From JAUVZF01 sp964539385 (lineage in GTDB: Bacteria; Planctomycetota; Phycisphaerae; FEN-1346), in contig CAZIJC010000005.1 in the NCBI GenBank assembly GCA_964539385.1, forward strand, positions 1 through 64,000: DNA of 64,000 nucleotides. Reading direction: 5' to 3'. The position numbers and the translations under genes are program-made. Within the stretch, counting starts at the first letter, position 1. Every line of letters starts with the position of its first letter. Below the pieces are notes generated by a model that did no database searches, was not told the origin of the DNA, and saw only the letters and a program-made list of their open reading frames with translations. Positions 54,129 to 62,548 of this stretch are shown piece after piece.

Positions 54129-55214
54129 CTACTCCTTGGTTTTGAAATATCGCTGACGAACGCGCCCGCTGGTGAGGGCAGCTTGGCTGGATATCTCCAG
54201 CAAGGCCATCCTGGCCGCCGTGAGTTCTGTGGCAACGGCTTCATGGTCAAGGCTTGACATTCGTATCTTGCTCTCAAGGTCCGCCACGGTCTCCGTCAGC
54301 GTCTTGTTTTCACTCTGCTGCTCCTGAAGTTGAGCCTGAAGATCGGCCAACTGGTTGTCGATTTCCGCTTTCTTCTGTCGCCAGTTCTGCGCTTCCCCTT
54401 GTATAGACTGGAGGTTTTCCCCGGCTTTTTCCAAGTCGGCCTCAATGGCGCGTCTTGACGCGTCGGATTCTTCCAAACTACTCGCAAGAGTCCGCATCTG
54501 CTGTTCCAGGTTCCGACGAGCATCTGTCTCTTCGGCGAGTTGCTTGCGCAACTGTTTCGCGTCTACAACCTCGTCCTTTAGATTCATCAGCTGCGCTTCA
54601 AGGGTTGTTTTGCCGCTTTCAAGCTCCTTGATGCGCGCCTTGGTGGAAGCTATCTCCTCGGAGAGCAGGTTGCGTTCCCCAGTCACCGCCACAAGCTGTG
54701 GTTTCACTTCTCCCAGCAGGTCGGCAAACCTGTTCCGCTCTTCGTCGGCGAAGGTGATGTCAGCTCGCAACTGGTCCACCGAGGCAGCTTGTGGTTCAAG
54801 TACTTTGACGTGCGCCTCCAGCTCCGCGCGTACGGACAGTTCCTCAGACAACTTCTCCCGGGTCGCCTCAAGGTCACTCTCCAAGATCTCCTTCAGCTTG
54901 AACGCCGTGTCAACCTGCCCTTCGAGCCCCTCGATAAGGGAGAGAACGCCCGTCAAATGCTCTGAGACGTCCGTGTGGTTCTCCATTTGGATTTTCTCCA
55001 TCTGAGTATCGTCCATCATCTGCCGTTCCGGCGGCATCTTCTGCGTTGTCGCGGTGGGGCCGGCCGGGCCTGTGGCGACCTTTCCCCTTGGTATGGCACC
55101 TTTATGCGTCTTGGTCTTAGCAACCGGTTTCGAAGAGGATTCTTGGCGGTTTCCCTTCCTTGCCTTCGACCTCTTCTTTTTTGCGGCAGTTTGTTGCTTC
55201 CGCATTGTAGGCAT
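54129..55214 (-). CDS. Long coiled-coil protein, cassette B
   Basis: 361 residues from ATG 55214, preceded by AAGGAGG. The head of about 50 residues is Lys/Arg-rich (KKKRSKARKGNRQESSSK), the remainder an almost uninterrupted coiled coil (for example TLEAQLMNLKDEVVDAKQLR). No membrane helix. It lies 38 bp after the HEAT gene, so they are one operon. It resembles in general style the Mad-type coiled-coil proteins of non-proteobacterial magnetosome clusters, but sequence style alone cannot prove it. Confidence 0.7.
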   Translation of the reverse strand: MPTMRKQQTAAKKKRSKARKGNRQESSSKPVAKTKTHKGAIPRGKVATGPAGPTATTQKMPPERQMMDDTQMEKIQMENHTDVSEHLTGVLSLIEGLEGQVDTAFKLKEILESDLEATREKLSEELSVRAELEAHVKVLEPQAASVDQLRADITFADEERNRFADLLGEVKPQLVAVTGERNLLSEEIASTKARIKELESGKTTLEAQLMNLKDEVVDAKQLRKQLAEETDARRNLEQQMRTLASSLEESDASRRAIEADLEKAGENLQSIQGEAQNWRQKKAEIDNQLADLQAQLQEQQSENKTLTETVADLESKIRMSSLDHEAVATELTAARMALLEISSQAALTSGRVRQRYFKTKE

Positions 55215-55255
55215 CAAATTACCTCCTTATCGCGATGCGGCCTTCAGGCCAAGAC

Positions 55256-56650
55256 TTACACCGACACGCCAGTCTTTTCCCCATCTGCGATTGCACTGTC
55301 CCATTCTATGCATTGCCCCTTCCACCAATGGTCCCATCTAACCATCAGGCGTTGACGTAACCTTTCACTTGCGGGAAACGACTTGCCCATTTTCTTCTCA
55401 GTAATAGTTTCTATCGTGCGAAGGGCGGCCTTGGCGATAGATACTTCGGGGTCATTCAGGCGATTGACAAGGGCGGCGACCACTTTTCGCGAACGAAGTT
55501 GGCTCATCGCATCAATGGCTGCCAAACGGACCACGGGACTCTTATCGTCCAGAAGTGGCAAGAGCGTGGTGGCAAGCTCCTCCCTGCCCAGCCAGCCGAT
55601 ACACGCAATGGCCCTGCGCCGGACCCCTGCGTCCTGATCCGACAACATATCTGTGAGAATTGGGGCGCTTCGATTCCCGTACAAGCGGTACACACCCCAC
55701 ACAGCCGCCAAGCGGACGGAAGGGTCGTGGTCGGCCAATGCGTACTGGAGCGCGGCGTGCCCTTCCTCCATCCCCAGCGATGTCAATGCCTTAACGCACT
55801 CTTGCCGCACCCGGGACGATGCCTCCCGTCTCAACTGAGCGGAAAGGACTCTTGCTGAGAGTTGGTGGCGGATGCCGCCCATGACCTTGGCTGTGTCAAG
55901 GCGTGCAGCTTCGCTACGGTTCGTAATGTCAACAACCGCTCTTGTGAAAACGATCTTTTCGGCCACATCGGAGAAAATGGCTTGGTGCAACTCTTCCGGT
56001 GTCACGTCACCAGGTTCCTCGAAGGTCGACCCGCCCGGGTGTTCCTCTTGCTGTTGTGTTCTGTCGTCCGATCGAGCAGTCGCCTCTGCCTCTACCGAAG
56101 GCGCGATCACTTTCTCAGGCAACACCGCCGCGGACTGTTCTTCTGCCGCCGATTTCACTACTTCCTTACGCACAGCAGTAAGATCCGACTCCAAGGCAGT
56201 CACGCGCGCCATTGCCGCGATTTCCTGTGTTTGGGTCTCCCCGACCCTCCGCCGCATTTCCTCCAACTCGGAGACAAGCGACCTTTTCTCTTCTTGCATC
56301 GTCTGTATCTGCGAGGCAAGCAGAGACTGTGCCTTCTCCGCCCCGCTCCGTACTTCCTTGAGTTCCTCCCGGGTGGACACAAGCTTCGACTTCATTGCTC
56401 CGACCGTTATGTTAAGGGGCGTCTGCGGTACTGTCGGCTCCCGCACCTGTTCAGGGCCAAGAGGGGCAACTTCAGATGGTGAGAAGGCGTTTTCGCCCGC
56501 GACCATCACAGGGTCACTGAAGGGACGACTGAACACGCTTCCCGCTGCCCTTGCGGCGTTACCACCAAGTCGAAAGACATTTTTCCCAATAGCCGTCGCC
56601 CTCCCGACAAACGCACCGACCTGCCTGGAAGTGGCACCAATGACTCTCAA
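55256..56650 (-). CDS. Coiled-coil/HEAT-repeat protein, cassette B
   Basis: 464 residues; start is a TTG at 56650 and might be slightly upstream. Head GAFVGRATAIGKNVFRLGG, a short coiled coil, then about six HEAT repeats (SSRVRQECVKALTSLGMEEG, GVRRRAIACIGWLGREELAT) and a Trp-containing end RLMVRWDHWWKGQ. It is clearly the paralogue of 45518-47582 with a shorter coil, with more than half of the HEAT residues the same. Possibly a cytosolic scaffold binding partner proteins through its HEAT solenoid. Confidence 0.8.
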   Translation of the reverse strand: MRVIGATSRQVGAFVGRATAIGKNVFRLGGNAARAAGSVFSRPFSDPVMVAGENAFSPSEVAPLGPEQVREPTVPQTPLNITVGAMKSKLVSTREELKEVRSGAEKAQSLLASQIQTMQEEKRSLVSELEEMRRRVGETQTQEIAAMARVTALESDLTAVRKEVVKSAAEEQSAAVLPEKVIAPSVEAEATARSDDRTQQQEEHPGGSTFEEPGDVTPEELHQAIFSDVAEKIVFTRAVVDITNRSEAARLDTAKVMGGIRHQLSARVLSAQLRREASSRVRQECVKALTSLGMEEGHAALQYALADHDPSVRLAAVWGVYRLYGNRSAPILTDMLSDQDAGVRRRAIACIGWLGREELATTLLPLLDDKSPVVRLAAIDAMSQLRSRKVVAALVNRLNDPEVSIAKAALRTIETITEKKMGKSFPASERLRQRLMVRWDHWWKGQCIEWDSAIADGEKTGVSV

Positions 56651-56660
56651 ATCCGTTGGC

Positions 56661-57197
56661 TTATCGTTGGTAATTGCCTCGTACCTTTTTCAGAGCTAAT
56701 ACCGGATTTGCGGATGCGGATGCGGAAGTGGTTGATGTTGTGGGTTTACTGTCCTTTCCCTCCGACACCCGAGCCGTGGGGTCCTTGGACAGCGACGGGA
56801 GAGATTGCGGCGCCGAACGGGGCTTGGCGGCAACGGATCGTTCGGTCTTGGTTGCCCTGGCCGTTGTTTTTCTCTGCGCTTGCCCGGATGCCTTTTTTTT
56901 CTTTTTCTTTACAGCGACGGACTTTTTCTTTACGGCGACGGACTTTTTCTTTACGGCGACTGACTTTTTCTTTACGGCGACTGACTTTTTCTTTGCCGGT
57001 GCCGATATTTTCTTGCTTGAACGAACCCGCTTGGATTTCCCGACGTCTTGATCCGATGTGCCTTTGCCGCTCACCAGCGTCCGCTTGACGCAAGATCTGA
57101 GTTTTCTGCCGTCGGCCACCGCTATGGCGGTCAAGGCGCCGGCAAATCTGGATACCGCACAGACAACGTCCGAAACCCCCTTTTCCTTAACCTTCAT
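56661..57197 (-). CDS. Lys-rich histone-H1-like protein, cassette B
   Basis: 178 residues from ATG 57197, seven bases after GAGGG; the open frame goes to 57323. Head KVKEKGVSDVVCAVSRFAGA with a short hydrophobic helix, then four tandem KKKSVAV units, further Lys/Ala/Arg sequence, and a Ser/Thr/Ala tail. The basic repeats resemble H1-like or AlgP-type tails that bind nucleic acids or other polyanions. Paralogue at 47689-47976. It is 10 bp upstream of the HEAT gene. Confidence 0.65.
   Translation of the reverse strand: MKVKEKGVSDVVCAVSRFAGALTAIAVADGRKLRSCVKRTLVSGKGTSDQDVGKSKRVRSSKKISAPAKKKSVAVKKKSVAVKKKSVAVKKKSVAVKKKKKKASGQAQRKTTARATKTERSVAAKPRSAPQSLPSLSKDPTARVSEGKDSKPTTSTTSASASANPVLALKKVRGNYQR
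56905..57000. repeat. 21-bp tandem repeat encoding KKKSVAV
   Basis: Four units of 21 bp, nearly identical (gactttttctttacggcgac on the plus strand), in the basic cassette-B gene. Confidence 0.85.
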
Positions 57198-57445
57198 CGC
57201 CATGCCCTCTTTCCCGGCCACGCCGAAATGGAATCCACCCGCTGCCGTCCCGGCATTGCACAAACTCTCATGCCGGTCCACAGGAGTTCGCGATCGAGCT
57301 TGCTGACAGGCAACGGGAAACATCCACCTTAAACTGTCATCCGAAATCCAGGGACAAAAACCAACTCAAGCCGAGAATGCCGGGTCCTTCTCGCCGCAAG
57401 CCTTTCTTCACGCGAATTCTCGTCACGCGAATTCTCGTCGCCTGG

Positions 57446-57637
57446 CTATGCAGGTTCAGCGGTCCGAGCGGTCTTGTTGTACCCGTTCTGGAAAGCCGCC
57501 TTCGCCTCAGAAGCCATTTTGCGAGTTCTCGCATAAAGCTTACCGAAGGCCTCGGGACCACTCTTACTACGAATGATTTCCACACCTACCGCGCCAACAA
57601 ACACGCCGCCGATTATAAGTCCGAGAGTCTTGATCAT
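57446..57637 (-). CDS. YtxH-like one-TM glycine-rich protein (copy 3)
   Basis: 63 residues from ATG 57637 (GGAAGGAGATGAC upstream). MIKTLGLIIGGVFVGAVGVE then IIRSKSGPEAFGKLYARTRK. Very close to copy 1, including IGGVFxGAVGVEI. First gene of the cassette-B operon. Confidence 0.65.
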   Translation of the reverse strand: MIKTLGLIIGGVFVGAVGVEIIRSKSGPEAFGKLYARTRKMASEAKAAFQNGYNKTARTAEPA

Positions 57638-58095
57638 GTCATCTCCTTCCCACTGCCGCCTTTTCAGCCGCGGCAAAATGCATTTCTACCTCTGCGCCTT
57701 TGTATCATTTCTTTTCAACAAATCCCGTAACCCGATGAGACGCTCGTGCGAGACTATCGTGCCTTGCTCTGTCAACTACGGCTTACTCGCACGGACCACA
57801 TCTCTCTATCTCTCTGTCCCAACAGCGCCCAAGCGTATAACCACAACCGCTGTTCCAGCCAATGCCGACTATTTCTTGCTCTTCGCGGTCGCACAAATGA
57901 CTGGACTGGGTACAATTTCGACCTTAAGTAACAAATAGTGGGGTTCTTGGCAAATGTTTTCTTTTTTTTTTCGGGGAATTTCACCCCATCTATCGGCTGG
58001 CGAAGCACCATGATGACACGAAGAGTAAGCGTTTTTTTGACAGATTAGGTGGCCACAAGAACGCTCTAATGCCGATTTGCTCCGTTGGCCCGTCC
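57638..58095. other. 458-bp intergenic region, nothing coding
   Basis: Between copy 3 of the YtxH-like gene and the pseudo-receiver coiled-coil gene. No frame looks like protein. A pyrimidine-rich tract (57959-57973) may follow the end of the plus-strand reading, but no stem is seen. A promoter for the cassette-B operon should be here. Confidence 0.4.
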
Positions 58096-60327
58096 TCAAC
58101 CACCGTCCTCAGCCAGGCCAGACTGCATGCGCCCCAGTTTCTTCCAAAGCCGAACAAGATATTCTTCCGCCCGCTCACGTTGGGAAACTTCGAGACGGAG
58201 CCGCTTTTCGGTGGCCGCCAACTTGGCGTTCTGCCCGGCCAACTGCCGCTCGAGCTGACCGCGGGGTTCTTTCAGCTCATCCTCAGCCAGGCCAGACTGC
58301 ATGCGCCCCAGTTTCTTCCAAAGCCGAACAAGATNNNNNNNNNNNNNNNNNNNNNNNNNNNNNNNNNNNNNNNNNNNNNNNNNNNNNNNNNNNNNNNNNN
58401 NNNNNNNNNNNNNNNNNNNNNNNNNNNNNNNNNNCTTTTCGGTGGCCGCCAACTTGGCGTTCTGCCCGGCCAACTGCCGCTCGAGCTGATCGCGGCGTTC
58501 TTTCAGCTGATCCTCTATCTGCCGGTATTCAGAGATTCTCTCGCGCAACTGTTCGCTTGTCGCATCCAATTCAGCGTTTCGCTGCTTGAGTGCTTCTTCC
58601 TCTGACTCACGTTCGGCGATTTCGTGCTGGGACTGTTCGTTCGCCGTTGTTAACTCGATCACTCGCAATTCAAGGTGTCGTTGGGTTCGCCTGTCTTCGG
58701 AAATCTCACGTTCCAGTTCTTCCCTCGATGAGGACAATTGCGTAATCCGCTCTCTAAGTAACTCTTCAGTCTGCTTCCGCTTGGCGAGCTCGTGTTGGTT
58801 CTGCTCGTCCATCGCCGCCAATTCGTCCTCTCGATCCCTTACGCGCTGTTCGATTCGCTCATGCTGCTGCTCAAACTCGCTCTTTGCCCGCTCCAGTTGC
58901 CGGTCTCGGTCCCGGTTCTGTTCGCTCGCAGCCGATAGTTCGGCATCCTTTTCCCGAAGAAGCTCTTCCGCTCGTCGCCGCTCGGCAATTTCACGGTCCA
59001 GTTGTTTGCTCACTGCCGCTAATTCGTCGGCCAGCTCCTTCATCCGCCGCTCGAGTGCATCGCGGTACTCCTGGAGTTCCTTTCGCCCCCCCTCATGTTC
59101 GGATACTTCGCCCTCAAGTCGCTCACAGGCACCGGTCAACTCGCTAATCCGCTGTTCTAATAACTCCTCAGCCTCCTTCCGCTTGGCGAGCTCGTGCTGG
59201 TTCTTCTTGTCCATCGCCGCCAATTCGCCCTCTCGGCCCTTTATGCACCGTTCAAGCCGTTCACGTTGTTGCTCGAATTCGCTTCGCGCCCGTTTGAGTT
59301 TCCGATTCCGGTCCCGGAGTCGTTCGCTCGCTACGGCCAATTGCACGGCTTGTTGCTCGAGGCGCTCCACTTTGGCGTCGCGCTTGCTGATTTCCCTCTT
59401 CAATTGCTCGTTGGTCGCCGTCGATTCCTTAATCCGCTTCGCCTGTCGAAGTTCGACTTGTTTGTGCTCAGCCGCCTCGCGTTGGGCCCGCTCGGTCACT
59501 CCCGTCAGTTCAGCGATCCGTCGCCTCAAGCGAAGTATAGCCTGCTCTTCTGGGGCGGTCGCTTCCAGTAGTTGCTTGTTGACCTCCCTCAAGCAGCGTC
59601 TGGATTGCTCATCTTCCGCGATTTCAGGTCCAACCTGTTCGTTCCCCAACCCAGACTCGCCAATCTGTTGCCCTGCGTCATGCTCAAGTCGTTTGGAACG
59701 CTTCTGAGGTTTGCCATCGACCCGCTCGTATCTGGAAACCTGATTCCGGAATTGTTTCCCGACAAGTTCCACCTGTTCCCCAACGGGCATTTCTCCGCGC
59801 GAGCGTTCGGTGATTTCAGTTTTGCTCCGCTCACCCGGCGACAACGGCCGGGTTACGTCGTCCGATTGTTCCGCCGTTGCCATGGAATTGCTCGGCGGAA
59901 CGTCTGATAGAACCTCCCCGGGTCTCAGATCCATAGTTCTGGCGATTTTGTTACTCATCCCGCTCCGATCAAGGACACGCCCAATTGCGAGGGGGATATC
60001 ACTTTCGGCAACAAACTTGATCCCGCTCAGATCGTCGCAACTCCCCTCCGGCGGCAAGGTCCCGAACGCGAGAACCTCCAGATTCATTCGGCGCGCAACT
60101 TGCAGCACGCGCGCGTCCCGGCAGCCGGTTACCCGAAGATCCACGAGCAACGCAACCGTCTGGGCGCCCAAGATCGCGCCGGTCGCCTCGTTCGCACTGG
60201 TGACGCGGACGCACTGCACGCCCATGCGCTCGACTTCCTCAAGATGGCTGTTAACGCTTGGCGACTCCCCCCGCGAGGTCAGAACAACCACGCGCGGACG
60301 CAAAGAAGATGGTGTACTCCGCTTCAT
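58096..60327 (-). CDS. Pseudo-receiver plus very long coiled-coil protein (split by a scaffold gap)
   Basis: Filling the gap with 43 bp from the neighbouring repeat unit gives one 2175-bp frame, 724 residues. Residues 12-125 look like a response-regulator-type alpha/beta fold (RVVVLTSRGESPSVNSHLEE, VALLVDLRVTG, EVLAFGTLPPEG) in which the usual acidic pair and Lys of a true receiver are not evident. The remainder is highly charged coiled coil with repeats (HELAKRKEAEELLEQRI; ERQLAGQNAKLAATEK). It ends LWKKLGRMQSGLAED. Possibly a sensor-type scaffold. Confidence 0.72.
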   Translation of the reverse strand: MKRSTPSSLRPRVVVLTSRGESPSVNSHLEEVERMGVQCVRVTSANEATGAILGAQTVALLVDLRVTGCRDARVLQVARRMNLEVLAFGTLPPEGSCDDLSGIKFVAESDIPLAIGRVLDRSGMSNKIARTMDLRPGEVLSDVPPSNSMATAEQSDDVTRPLSPGERSKTEITERSRGEMPVGEQVELVGKQFRNQVSRYERVDGKPQKRSKRLEHDAGQQIGESGLGNEQVGPEIAEDEQSRRCLREVNKQLLEATAPEEQAILRLRRRIAELTGVTERAQREAAEHKQVELRQAKRIKESTATNEQLKREISKRDAKVERLEQQAVQLAVASERLRDRNRKLKRARSEFEQQRERLERCIKGREGELAAMDKKNQHELAKRKEAEELLEQRISELTGACERLEGEVSEHEGGRKELQEYRDALERRMKELADELAAVSKQLDREIAERRRAEELLREKDAELSAASEQNRDRDRQLERAKSEFEQQHERIEQRVRDREDELAAMDEQNQHELAKRKQTEELLRERITQLSSSREELEREISEDRRTQRHLELRVIELTTANEQSQHEIAERESEEEALKQRNAELDATSEQLRERISEYRQIEDQLKERRDQLERQLAGQNAKLAATEKXXXXXXXXXXXXXXXXXXXXXXXXXXXXXXXXXXLVRLWKKLGRMQSGLAEDELKEPRGQLERQLAGQNAKLAATEKRLRLEVSQRERAEEYLVRLWKKLGRMQSGLAEDGG
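58111..58560. repeat. 174-bp tandem repeat at the 3' end of the coiled-coil gene
   Basis: Units of 174 bp (58 codons): agccaggccagactgcatgc recurs at 58111 and 58285; a third partial unit follows the gap. Confidence 0.85.
58335..58434. other. Scaffold gap 3 (100 N)
   Basis: Exactly 100 N in the 174-bp repeat. The 55 bases at its left side equal those ending at 58161 or so; 43 bases separate the two flanks in the intact unit. Using 43 restores the frame. Confidence 0.9.
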
Positions 60328-60352
60328 AAGATACGTTCCTCCACATCAACGA

Positions 60353-60589
60353 CTACCTCGTGCGACAATCTATAATCCCCAGAGCCGGCAATTCCGTCAC
60401 ATCCCACGCTTCTATGCGTAAGGATGCCCTGTTATAATCAAACTGTCTGCAATCAGAACGCCGCAGTCTGAGTTCCTTGTCCAGCGGTTCATCCGTCGGC
60501 AAGAAACGCTCATCGTCCTTGCCGGGCCCCAAAAGACCGTACCGAAATTTGCCGTCCGTTAAGCCCGGCGTCGTTGCAATTGATGTCAC
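60353..60589 (-). CDS. Possible small hypothetical protein
   Basis: 78 codons from GTG 60589. Charged composition (TDEPLDKELRLRRSDCRQFD) with few low-complexity signs. No ribosome site stands out and no family is recognised. It lies directly upstream of the coiled-coil gene. Confidence 0.3.
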   Translation of the reverse strand: MTSIATTPGLTDGKFRYGLLGPGKDDERFLPTDEPLDKELRLRRSDCRQFDYNRASLRIEAWDVTELPALGIIDCRTR

Positions 60590-60679
60590 GGCTTATGAAT
60601 CAAGCCCTTCGGGAAAATCCCTAAAAACCTCGTGAGATATCCGGGTTAAGCCATTCCGGTTGGCTCATCAAACCTTAGC

Positions 60680-60832
60680 TTATCCCCATGCGCTCTGACA
60701 GTTTCCGGCCTGGAATAAGGTGGAACCGCCTGCATGGGTAACGATCCCGCTGCTGTCGCAGAAGGAGCCCGGCCATACGGCCCGTATGGAAGGGCGACCG
60801 TAGCGACAGCAGCACTCGCGGCAGCGGAACCA
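60680..60832. repeat. Structured IS-end repeat, copy 3
   Basis: Same core as copies 1 and 2, with an extra inner palindrome (ccatacggcccgtatgg) in the loop and the outer hairpin gctgctgtcgc/gcgacagcagc. Confidence 0.75.
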
Positions 60833-60960
60833 CCGCCGCCTGTTTCGATTCTATCACATCTGCCCGGCTTCACAAGCATCCATCCGTCCGGCCTCGGCTC
60901 GACCAGACCCTACACGCTTACCGGCATTCCTGAATGCCGGCCGCTGACACGAACCGCCAC
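60833..60960 (-). pseudogene. Decayed IS3-type integrase end
   Basis: The minus strand retains the end of the integrase seen at 26700: RHSGMPVSV in place of RRTPASVYG, with an in-frame stop, followed by MLVKPGRCDRIET in place of VLVTPARNDMIEI. It proves that copies 1 and 3 of the repeat come from the same kind of element. Confidence 0.5.
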
Positions 60961-61053
60961 GGCTTGCCAGCCCTCCCGCACCGAGTTGGTCACTGGTGGG
61001 GCAGGGCGGGCATAAGCGTCGTCACCGCAAAGTGTTACGTAGCCTCAGCAGCC

Positions 61054-61657
61054 GCTTCCCAAGCTGAACGTCGAGGGTTCGAATCCCTTCGCCCGCTCCA
61101 GGGCACGTCATCGATGCTTCGCGCCGACCAACCTCACTGAATCGTCCACAGGGTCACCGTTTCCTGGTCCCTCACGAAGATCCTGTTGCCGGCAACCACC
61201 GGGTGGGCATAGGTCGGCGTGTCGGCCACCTTGATCCGGGCCAGTTCGGCGTACGCCTTGCCGCTGGGCTTGAAGGCGATCAGTTCCGAGGTGCTGGGCA
61301 GGGCCAGCAGGCAGGAGCCCGCGTCCAGAATGGCTGCGAAGCCGCGGCCGTGAGCGGTCGCATCGGTCCAGGCCGTCTTGCCCGTCTCAGCGTTGATGCA
61401 AAAGAGGTTTCCTCGGTCGGTGAGGCCGAACAGCAGGCCGTCCTTCAGCACCGGCGTGTTGAACTGCACGGCCACCTGCGGGTTGCTCCAGAGTTCCTTG
61501 GCGGCAAAGCCGTCGCCCTGCTTCTCGATCTTCAGGGCCTTGGTGCCCCGGGCGGCCCCGGTGATGATCACGGTCTGGCCATCAACGATCGGCGTGGCGG
61601 CGTTGTAAGCCCTTCTTTGGGGCGGGAACGGGACTTGCCACAACAACTTGCCGTCGG
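61054..61657. repeat. Right copy of the 604-bp direct repeat (candidate island boundary)
   Basis: Begins inside the anticodon arm of tRNA-Gly (gcttcccaagctgaacg), so only the tRNA 3' part is present, and runs into the propeller gene. It matches 16368-16971 without gaps. Confidence 0.85.
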
Positions 61658-62363
61658 CCGCGCCGATCCCCACGACGCTCTTCTCCGTCAGCGTGACGAT
61701 CTGCTTCGTGCCGCCGGCCGTCATCAGTGCGGGCGAGGCGTACTCCGGGGCCTCGCCGGCCCACTTCCACTTCGCCTCGCCGGTGGCAAGGTCGTACGCG
61801 ATGATGCCTCCTTTGCCCCGCCCGCCGACGTGCGCGATGGCCATCCCGTCAACGATGATCGGCGACATCGACGTGAAGAACGTGGGCACGACCTTCGGGT
61901 ACGGGTCCTTGCGCCAGACGAGTTTGCCGGTAGCGGCGTCCAGGCAGGAAACGACCCCGCCCACGCCCAGCGTCACGACTTTGCCCTTCGCCACGGCGGG
62001 GGAACTCCTGGGCCCCGGATGGCGTGCGGCGGCTCCGGTCACGGCCTGCGCCGCATACTTGTCCTGCCACACCTGCTTTCCGTCGGCGGCATTCAGACAC
62101 AGCGTGACCTCATCCCCGCCTTGCCGCGCGAAGACATAGAGTTTGTCGCCCACCAGGGCGGGCGTTGCGTCGCCCGAACCCACCGTCGCCTTCCACTTCT
62201 GAGCGAGCGCGGTCGGCCATTCCCCAGGCGCGGTGAACCCGCCGGCCTTTCCATCCCGATTGGGGCCTCGCCACTGAGGCCAATCCTGTGCAAAGACACA
62301 GCCCGCGCCGATCAAGAGGACACAGGCGACAACCACAGCGATGATTCGATCCCCGTTCTTCAT
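61134..62363 (-). CDS. PQQ-type beta-propeller exported protein
   Basis: 409 residues from ATG 62363 (GGGAGGAAAA upstream). Signal peptide (IIAVVVACVLLIGAGCVFAQ), then DWPQWRGPNRDGKA, the usual start of planctomycete PQQ-binding-like propellers, followed by tryptophan-docking blades (LYVFARQGGDEVTLCLNAAD; DAATGKLVWRKDP). Such proteins often have no bound PQQ and an unknown role in the periplasm. The last 170 codons are duplicated at 16448. Confidence 0.85.
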   Translation of the reverse strand: MKNGDRIIAVVVACVLLIGAGCVFAQDWPQWRGPNRDGKAGGFTAPGEWPTALAQKWKATVGSGDATPALVGDKLYVFARQGGDEVTLCLNAADGKQVWQDKYAAQAVTGAAARHPGPRSSPAVAKGKVVTLGVGGVVSCLDAATGKLVWRKDPYPKVVPTFFTSMSPIIVDGMAIAHVGGRGKGGIIAYDLATGEAKWKWAGEAPEYASPALMTAGGTKQIVTLTEKSVVGIGAADGKLLWQVPFPPQRRAYNAATPIVDGQTVIITGAARGTKALKIEKQGDGFAAKELWSNPQVAVQFNTPVLKDGLLFGLTDRGNLFCINAETGKTAWTDATAHGRGFAAILDAGSCLLALPSTSELIAFKPSGKAYAELARIKVADTPTYAHPVVAGNRIFVRDQETVTLWTIQ

Positions 62364-62548
62364 AGCGTTTTCCTCCCATCTCTCCTTGGCCGACGGCTCC
62401 CGTTGGCGTTTCGCCCGCCGTGGCTCATCTCCGGGGTATTCTAACCGCACGGCGTGCCCCGTCAACGACAGAAGCCGGTCAGAACCCGTATCTGGCTTTG
62501 GCCTGCTTGCAGGCTGCCTTGACGGCCTGCTCCTATTCAAGGTCCGGC

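Noticed and set aside
61054..61101. Second tRNA-Gly gene
   Set aside because: Only the anticodon arm onward is present; the acceptor 5' strand and D-arm are missing.
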